A DNA stretch of 64,000 nucleotides. Source: Luteimonas_C sp035250245 (GTDB taxonomy: Bacteria > Pseudomonadota > Gammaproteobacteria > Xanthomonadales > Xanthomonadaceae). The stretch's first letter is position 1; each line of letters begins with the position of its first letter. The stretch is from positions 62,001-126,000 of the forward strand of contig DATFFH010000088.1 in assembly GCA_035250245.1 (NCBI GenBank), written 5' to 3'. Positions 59,082-64,000 of the stretch are shown one piece after another. A program made the position numbers and the translations under genes. The notes beneath the pieces were generated by a model, which was given only the letters and a program-made list of their open reading frames with translations, was not told the origin of the DNA and did not search any database.

Positions 59082-60548
59082 TCAGATCTCGCCCAGCCCC
59101 TGGGCCACGCCTTCCGGGCCGACCTCCAGCAGGCGCAGCGTATTGGTCGCGCCGTGGTGCTCCATGTGGTCGCCGCTGGTGAAGATCACCCGGTCGCCTT
59201 CGGCCAGCAGGCCGGCCTGGAACAGGGCCTTGAGCGCGGCGCGGGCGGCTTCGCGGGTGGCCATGCCGCGGCTGTCGAAGTCGATCGGGAACACGTCGCG
59301 CATCAGCGCCATGCGACGGCGCGCGCCGCCGTGGCGCGACAGGCCGAAGATCGGCACGCTCGAGCGGAACCGCGACAGGAAGCGCGCGGTGCCGCCGGAT
59401 TCGGTCATCGCCACGATCGCGCGCACGCCGATGTGCTCGGACAGGAACATGCTGGCCATCGCGATCGCCTGGTCGGCGCGCTGCAGGTCGCGCGGCGCCT
59501 TCTCGAAATCGGTGTCGGCCTCGAACTGGCGCTCGGCGCCGACGCAGATCCGCGCCATCGCCTCGACCGCACGGATCGGGAAATCGCCGGCTGCGGTTTC
59601 CTGCGACAGCATCACCGCATCGGTGCCGTCGATCACCGCGTTGGCCACGTCGAGCACTTCGGCGCGGGTCGGGATCGGGCTGGCGACCATCGACTGCAGC
59701 ATCTGGGTCGCGGTGATCACCACTTTGTTGCGCAACAGCGATTCGCGGATGATCTTTTTCTGCAGGCCCGGCAATTCGGCGTCGCCGATCTCCACGCCCA
59801 GGTCGCCGCGGGCGACCATCACCACGTCGCTGGCGTCGATGATCTCTTCCAGGTTTTCGATCGCCTCGGCGCGCTCGATCTTGGACACCAGCGCCGCGTC
59901 GCTGCCGGCAGCCTGGGCGATGGCGCGGGCTTCATCCATATCGGCGGCGTTGCGGCAGAACGACACCGCGATGAAATCGACGCCGATCTGCGCAGCGACC
60001 CCGATCAGTTCGCGGTCGCGTTCGGTCAACGCGCCCAACGACAGGCCGCCGCCGAGACGATTGAGCCCTTTGCGGTCCGACAGCGCACTGTCGTTGAGCA
60101 CCTGGGTGACGATGCGTTCGCCTTCGACCTTTTCGACACGCAACTGGACGACACCGTCGTCCAGCAACAGCACGTCGCCGGCCGCGACGTCGTCGACCAG
60201 GCCCAGATAACTCACGCCTACCTGGGTCGCATCGCCGGGGGGCGCATCGGAACGCGCAATGAGGTCGAAGCGGTCGCCCGCGCGCAGCTTCACTTTGCCT
60301 TCGGCGAAACGCTCGATGCGGATCTTCGGGCCCGGCAGGTCGGCCAGGATGCCGACTTCGGCGCCGGCCCGTTGCGCGGCTTCCCGCACCGCTTGCGCAC
60401 GGGCGACCTGGGCGGACGGATCGCCGTGCGAGAAGTTCAGCCGCACCACGTCCACGCCGGCGCGGAACAGCGCATCGAGCACGCCGGGCGCGTCGGTGGC
60501 CGGGCCCAGGGTGGCGAGGATGCGGGTGCGGCGCCGGTGCTCGGACAT
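59082..60548 (-). CDS. pyk: Pyruvate kinase
   Basis: The protein has 488 residues. It has RRTRILATLGPATDAPG, VVRLNFSHGD, LADLPGPKIRIERF, the active-site signature LVSKIERAEAIENLEEII with MVARGDLGVEIG, and the effector-region text VIFTSGDHMEHHGATNTLRL. It converts PEP and ADP to pyruvate and ATP. Divergent promoters (TAGGAT/TATCCT overlap) lie between it and the acetyltransferase gene. Confidence 0.96.
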   Translation of the reverse strand: MSEHRRRTRILATLGPATDAPGVLDALFRAGVDVVRLNFSHGDPSAQVARAQAVREAAQRAGAEVGILADLPGPKIRIERFAEGKVKLRAGDRFDLIARSDAPPGDATQVGVSYLGLVDDVAAGDVLLLDDGVVQLRVEKVEGERIVTQVLNDSALSDRKGLNRLGGGLSLGALTERDRELIGVAAQIGVDFIAVSFCRNAADMDEARAIAQAAGSDAALVSKIERAEAIENLEEIIDASDVVMVARGDLGVEIGDAELPGLQKKIIRESLLRNKVVITATQMLQSMVASPIPTRAEVLDVANAVIDGTDAVMLSQETAAGDFPIRAVEAMARICVGAERQFEADTDFEKAPRDLQRADQAIAMASMFLSEHIGVRAIVAMTESGGTARFLSRFRSSVPIFGLSRHGGARRRMALMRDVFPIDFDSRGMATREAARAALKALFQAGLLAEGDRVIFTSGDHMEHHGATNTLRLLEVGPEGVAQGLGEI

Positions 60549-60612
60549 GCGGTTCGGATTCGTGCCTGGGATTCGCCCTATCCTAGCCCAGACGCACGAC
60601 CGGAAAAGCTAC

Positions 60613-61197
60613 ATGTCCTTCGATCTGCCCGCGGCATTGGCCGCATTGCCGGCCTTTCCGCAACTGCGCGGCCCGCGCGTGCGCCTGCGCGGGCCGCGTC
60701 CCGAGGACGCCGACGCGGTTTTCGCACTGTTTTCCGATCCGGCGGTGATGCGCTATTGGAGCCGGCCGCCGATGACCGTGCGCGACGAGGCGATGGCGCT
60801 GATCTCCGAAATACAGGAAGCATTCGCCGAGCGCGACAAGCTCAATTGGGTCGTCGTCGACAAGCAAGACGCGGCGATCGGCACCTGCACCCTATTCAAT
60901 TTCGACGCCCGCCACCGTTACGCCGAACTCGGCTACGCCTTGCGCTCCGACTTATGGGGGCGCGGGCTGGCGCGCGAGGCGGCGTCCGCGGCGCTGGATT
61001 GGGCCTTCCGCTCATTGCGCCTGCACCGCGTCGAGGCCAGCATCGATCCGCGCAACGATGCGTCCAGACGGATTCTCGAGCGGCTGGGATTCGACAGCGA
61101 AGGCGTGTTGCGCGAACGCTATTTCATCGGCGACACCGCGACCGATTCGGAGATATTCGGCCTGCTGGCCGAGGATTGGGCGAAGCGCGACGCTTGA
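60613..61197 (+). CDS. GNAT acetyltransferase (RimJ/RimL type)
   Basis: The protein has 194 residues. GGAAAAG lies 7 bases before ATG 60613. Motifs are RLRGPRPEDADAVFALFSDP, the acetyl-CoA loop DLWGRGLAREAASAAL, and NDASRRILERLGFDSEGVLRE. It probably acetylates ribosomal or other protein N-termini, or a small amine. It is the only plus-strand gene inside the glycolytic region. Confidence 0.92.
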   Translation: MSFDLPAALAALPAFPQLRGPRVRLRGPRPEDADAVFALFSDPAVMRYWSRPPMTVRDEAMALISEIQEAFAERDKLNWVVVDKQDAAIGTCTLFNFDARHRYAELGYALRSDLWGRGLAREAASAALDWAFRSLRLHRVEASIDPRNDASRRILERLGFDSEGVLRERYFIGDTATDSEIFGLLAEDWAKRDA

Positions 61198-61223
61198 TCG
61201 CATTCGCAGCAGGCCCGCTTCTC

Positions 61224-61299
61224 GTAGAGTCGAGCCTGCTCGACTGCTCTTGCTTTTCTATCCATGCTGGAAAAGCAGTCGAGCAGGCTCGACTCTACA
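61224..61299. repeat. GTAGAGTCGAGCCTGCTCGAC palindrome (family B)
   Basis: Arms CGTAGAGTCGAGCCTGCTCG and CGAGCAGGCTCGACTCTAC are inverted around a short centre. It follows the acetyltransferase gene. Confidence 0.93.
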
Positions 61300-61348
61300 A
61301 AGTCAGGCCAAATCCCGGCCGTTCGGCCGGGACAATGATGCATCGGCC

Positions 61349-61567
61349 TCAGCTGTCCGGCCGGCAACCCTGGGTAAACCACTTGTTGTCGGTTTCCACG
61401 CCCCAGCGCCCGTCCATCGCGCCGCAGCCGGCGGTCCACGCGCCGACCAGCACGCCTTCGTCGTCGTAGTAATGCCAGGTGCCCTGCCAGCTCGCTGCGG
61501 CGCTGAACGACAGGCCGGCGAACAATGCGGCCGCGACCGCCGCGGCGAAAATCCTGTTACGGCTCAT
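61349..61567 (-). CDS. Small secreted DUF6289-type protein 1
   Basis: The protein has 72 residues. ATG 61567 has GGAGGAGACAGC before it. A signal peptide (MSRNRIFAAAVAAALFAGLS) leaves a mature part of about 45 residues: WQGTWHYYDDEGVLVGAWTA, then GCGAMDGRWG and TQGCRPDS, with two Cys. The YYDDEGxxVG and CGAMDGxWG phrases repeat in the next gene. From memory this is the DUF6289 family of tiny exported proteins in Xanthomonadaceae. The function is unknown. Confidence 0.8.
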   Translation of the reverse strand: MSRNRIFAAAVAAALFAGLSFSAAASWQGTWHYYDDEGVLVGAWTAGCGAMDGRWGVETDNKWFTQGCRPDS

Positions 61568-61704
61568 GCTGTCTCCTCCATGGATGCGGAACCCATTTCC
61601 GCAGCCGCAGATTGGCACGTCCGCTGCGCGTGCGGATCAAATATCCGTTAACGGAGAAGAGCGCTGCGTCGCAGATTCAGTAAATCCCGACGGAGCAGTT
61701 TCTT

Positions 61705-61782
61705 TTGTGGGAGCGGCTTCAGCCGCGAGCTCTTCTGCATGATGATGCAACCGCGAAAGCTCGCGGCTGAAGCCGCTCCCAC
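61705..61782. repeat. GTGGGAGCGGCTTCAGCCGC palindrome (family A)
   Basis: Perfect arms with a 25-base centre. It lies between two of the DUF6289-type genes. Confidence 0.92.
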
Positions 61783-61798
61783 ACTACAGAGGAATGGT

Positions 61799-62014
61799 TC
61801 AAATCGGCGACGAACAGCCCTGGCTGAAGCTGTAATCGGTGGTGACCGTGCCCCATGTACCGTCCATCGCACCACAACCGACCGTGCGATGGCCCACATA
61901 GCCGCCGTCTTCGCCGTAATAGATGAAGGTGCCCTGCAAGCAACCGCCGGCCGAACTGATGCCGGATACGGCCGCGAGCAGGATGCCCGCCAACAGCAAT
62001 TTCGCCTTGCGCAT
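61799..62014 (-). CDS. Small secreted DUF6289-type protein 2
   Basis: The protein has 71 residues. AAGGAGGAC lies 6-7 bases before the ATG. The signal peptide (LLLAGILLAAVSGISSAGG) is followed by CLQGTFIYYGEDGGYVGHR, then GCGAMDGTWG and SQGCSSPI, with three Cys. It is clearly paralogous to protein 1. Confidence 0.82.
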   Translation of the reverse strand: MRKAKLLLAGILLAAVSGISSAGGCLQGTFIYYGEDGGYVGHRTVGCGAMDGTWGTVTTDYSFSQGCSSPI

Positions 62015-62052
62015 GTCGTCCTCCTTGTGATGCGGCGATCGCCGCGTTGAAA

Positions 62053-62262
62053 TCAGTCCGGACAGCTCAACTGCCGGATGGTGTAGATGTCAGTACGCTG
62101 CCCGCTGTAGTACACGCGGCCGTCGCAGGCACCGATCTGATAGCCGACTTCGTTGCCGGCCGTGTCGTAGAACGTCATGACATAGGGCCATCGTCCCGCC
62201 AGCGCTGCGCCGGCGATGCCGAGCAGCGCGACGATGCCGAGAAGAATCCTTGCACGGCGCAT
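62053..62262 (-). CDS. Small secreted DUF6289-type protein 3
   Basis: The protein has 69 residues. Start 62262 (MRRARILLGIVALLGIAGAA) gives a signal peptide; GGGAGCGACCC precedes the ATG. The mature part is WPYVMTFYDTAGNEVGYQIG, then ACDGRVYYSGQRTD and QLSCPD, with two Cys. It is the most diverged of the three. The three genes share one orientation and lie within 0.9 kb. Confidence 0.75.
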   Translation of the reverse strand: MRRARILLGIVALLGIAGAALAGRWPYVMTFYDTAGNEVGYQIGACDGRVYYSGQRTDIYTIRQLSCPD

Positions 62263-62375
62263 GGGTCGCTCCCGATGATCGGCCCGTCGTTGGGCCGCGC
62301 CGGAGATTACTCCCGGGGCCGTGCAGGAAACTTGATGCAGTCGCCGAAACGACAAAGGTGAATGGGTAAACCTGC

Positions 62376-62453
62376 TCTTGGGAGCGGCTTTAGCCGCGAG
62401 CTTTTAAGTCGCTGGCCATATGAGAAAAGCTCGCGGCTAAAGCCGCTCCCACA
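62376..62453. repeat. GGGAGCGGCTTTAGCCGCGAG palindrome (family A)
   Basis: Arms are inverted around a 30-base centre. It is directly followed by the variant at 62459-62548. Confidence 0.9.
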
Positions 62454-62458
62454 GACTC

Positions 62459-62548
62459 TTCGTAGGTGCGGCTTCAGCAGCACGCTCTTTCTCGGGATCG
62501 CCGCGATTCGATGGCAAAAAAGCGTGCGGCTGAAGCCGCACCCACGAA
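62459..62548. repeat. GTAGGTGCGGCTTCAGCAGCACGC variant palindrome (family A/E hybrid)
   Basis: Arms CGTAGGTGCGGCTTCAGCAG and the inverse; it looks like a mix of family A and E arms. It lies just after the pgk stop. Confidence 0.85.
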
Positions 62549-62558
62549 AAACAGGGGC

Positions 62559-63731
62559 TCAGCCGCGTTGTTGCAATGCAGCGACCGCCGGCAGGGTCTT
62601 GCCTTCCAGGAACTCCAGGAACGCGCCGCCGCCGGTGGAGATGTAGCCGACTTCGCCGGTGATGCCGTACTTGTCGATCGCGGCCAGAGTGTCGCCGCCG
62701 CCGGCGATCGAGAACGCGTCCGATTCGGCGATGGCATGCGCCAAAGTCTCGGTGCCGCGGCCGAAGGCGTCGAATTCGAATACGCCGACCGGGCCGTTCC
62801 AGACGACGGTACGCGCGTCGGCGATCATGCGCGCGTAACGCGTCGCCGTTTCCGGGCCGATGTCCAGGATCAGGTCGTCCGCGCCCACTTCGTCGACCGG
62901 CACGATCGAGGCCGGCGAATCGGCCTTGAATTCCTTGGCGACCACGACGTCGCTCGGCACCGGGATGTCGGCGCCGCGCGCTTTCGCGTCGGCCATGATT
63001 TTTTTCGCGGTGTCGATGAGATCGGGTTCGTACAAGGACTTGCCGACGGCGTGGCCCTGCGCGGCGATGAAAGTGTTGGCGATGCCGCCACCGACGATCA
63101 ATTGGTCGACCTTGCCGACCAGGGACGACAGCAGTTCCAGCTTGGTCGACACTTTCGAACCCGCGACGATCGCCAGCAGCGGACGCGCGGGCTTTTCCAG
63201 CGCCTTCGCCAAGGCATCCAACTCGGCCATCAGCAGCGGGCCGCCCGCCGCTTGCTTCGCGAATTTGATGACGCCGTGGGTCGAGGCCTGCGCGCGGTGC
63301 GCGGTGCCGAACGCGTCCATCACGAACACATCGCACAGTGCGGCATATTTCTTCGACAGCGCTTCGTCGTCCTTGCCCTCGCCGACGTTCATGCGGCAGT
63401 TTTCCAGCAGCGCGATCGAACCGGGCGCGACGTCCACGCCTTCCAGATAGTCGCGGACCAGGGGCACTTCACGGCCCAGCAGTTCGGAGAGCCGCGCGGC
63501 GACCGGCGCCAGCGAATCCTCTTCGCTCCAGGCGCCTTCCTTGGGCCGGCCCAGATGCGACATCACCATCACCGCCGCGCCGGCGTCCAGGGCCTGGCGC
63601 AAGGTCGGCAGCGAGGCCTGGATGCGCTGGTCCGAGGTCACTTTGCCGCTCTCCACCGGCACGTTCAGATCCTGGCGGATCAGCACGCGCTTGCCGCGCA
63701 GGTCGAGGTCGGTCATGCGGACGATGGCCAT
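62559..63731 (-). CDS. pgk: Phosphoglycerate kinase
   Basis: The protein has 390 residues. I chose ATG 63731 (MAIVRMTDLDLRGKRVLIRQ) with GGAAA upstream. It has RQDLNVPVESGKVTSD, MVMSHLGRPKEG, DVFVMDAFGTAHRAQAST, ALLENCRMNVGE, LAIVAGSKVSTKLELL and the C-terminal GGGDTLAAIDKYG with STGGGAFLEFLEGK. It makes ATP from 1,3-bisphosphoglycerate. A -10-like GACAAT lies near 63760 on the minus strand. Confidence 0.97.
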   Translation of the reverse strand: MAIVRMTDLDLRGKRVLIRQDLNVPVESGKVTSDQRIQASLPTLRQALDAGAAVMVMSHLGRPKEGAWSEEDSLAPVAARLSELLGREVPLVRDYLEGVDVAPGSIALLENCRMNVGEGKDDEALSKKYAALCDVFVMDAFGTAHRAQASTHGVIKFAKQAAGGPLLMAELDALAKALEKPARPLLAIVAGSKVSTKLELLSSLVGKVDQLIVGGGIANTFIAAQGHAVGKSLYEPDLIDTAKKIMADAKARGADIPVPSDVVVAKEFKADSPASIVPVDEVGADDLILDIGPETATRYARMIADARTVVWNGPVGVFEFDAFGRGTETLAHAIAESDAFSIAGGGDTLAAIDKYGITGEVGYISTGGGAFLEFLEGKTLPAVAALQQRG

Positions 63732-63832
63732 GGCGTTTCCGTAAAGAGGACAGACGCGTATTGTCCTAGGCCATCGCCGGGCAGGCAAACCCGCTGGCCT
63801 GGGCGATACCGGGGATGCGTTGAGGAAATCGA

Positions 63833-64000
63833 ATGAATATCGGATCGAACGCCACCGTCGCCCTGCCCGGCCCCGTCTTCGGCCGCCTGCTCGGCGCCGT
63901 TCCCGATGCGATCACCGGCATCGCCTGCCTGATCGTGTGGATTTCGCCGCTGACCTTCGGCCAGGGCGCGGTCAAGACCGTCGTGTTGATGATGCTGATG
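63833..64000 (+). CDS. N-terminal part of a membrane protein (partial)
   Basis: ATG 63833 follows GAGGAAATCGA. The first 56 residues include a hydrophobic stretch (AVPDAITGIACLIVWISPLTFG) and then another beginning (VKTVVLMMLM) before the window ends. It looks like an inner-membrane protein. The family cannot be given. Confidence 0.7.
   Translation, partial: MNIGSNATVALPGPVFGRLLGAVPDAITGIACLIVWISPLTFGQGAVKTVVLMMLM

Noticed and set aside
1..64000. CRISPR array, prophage or insertion sequence
   Set aside because: No direct repeats with regular spacers, no transposase, integrase or phage structural genes were seen; the repeats are palindromic and scattered.

Overview
The window is about 66% GC chromosomal DNA, packed with genes on both strands. 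It looks like a Xanthomonadaceae genome, most likely Lysobacter or a close relative. This rests on protein character (ColR/ColS next to RimK, a three-gene lipid set, an ornithine-lipid-type fused acyltransferase), an SAH riboswitch before ahcY, glycolytic genes in the pgk/pyk/fba arrangement, and very many short palindromic intergenic repeats of the kind seen in Lysobacter. I see no prophage, insertion sequence, CRISPR array or plasmid function. The only RNA genes are one tRNA-Gly and two riboswitch leaders.

Layout. 1-7.4 kb: a secreted two-PDZ protein; a Fur-box-controlled heme-type operon (hemP, TonB-dependent receptor, DUF6607 protein); an aldo/keto reductase; a manganese-type riboswitch and a GDT1-type Mn exporter. 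7.5-15 kb: diguanylate cyclase, nucleoside transporter plus ribokinase, a 949-residue LysM protein without a signal peptide, and dusB. 15-22 kb: lipid enzymes (variant CDP-alcohol transferase, PlsC-like acyltransferase, CdsA), a membrane hydrolase, an LpxH-like phosphoesterase and an OlsF-like acyltransferase. 21.8-28 kb: the activated methyl cycle (metK, ahcY, metF), broken by a second signal-less LysM protein on the opposite strand. 28-38 kb: ilvE, colRS-like regulators, rimK/rimB, tRNA-Gly, a GDSL autotransporter esterase, thiS, thiG, trmB. 38-46.5 kb: an SLC13-type transporter, HbpS-like and Rieske proteins, an FAH-family hydrolase, mscL, an M28 peptidase, and two methyltransferases with an acetyltransferase. 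46.5-52 kb: an RND efflux pair and cysK. 52-56.3 kb: a YadA-like adhesin, a serine hydrolase, a membrane-anchored protein with two L7/L12-like modules, and the first of three TonB_C-like secreted paralogs. 56.6-63.7 kb: glycolytic genes fba, pyk and pgk, with two more TonB_C-like paralogs and three tiny DUF6289-type secreted proteins between them.

How parts work together. SAM synthesis, SAH removal and methylene-THF reduction sit in one stretch with a SAH sensor in front of ahcY. Iron supply is read through a Fur box. Mn2+ is sensed by RNA. Nucleoside import leads to ribose phosphorylation. Lipid assembly is covered by acyl transfer, CDP-DAG synthesis and head-group transfer.

The most notable non-gene signals are: at least seven families of long inverted repeats placed just after genes; one of these families supplying the TAG stop codon of three genes; a tandem repeat duplication that copied the last codons of the sensor kinase; and four genes (dusB, a secreted protein at 28.0 kb, thiS, thiG) with a -10-like hexamer exactly six bases before the ATG and no Shine-Dalgarno, which suggests leaderless mRNAs.
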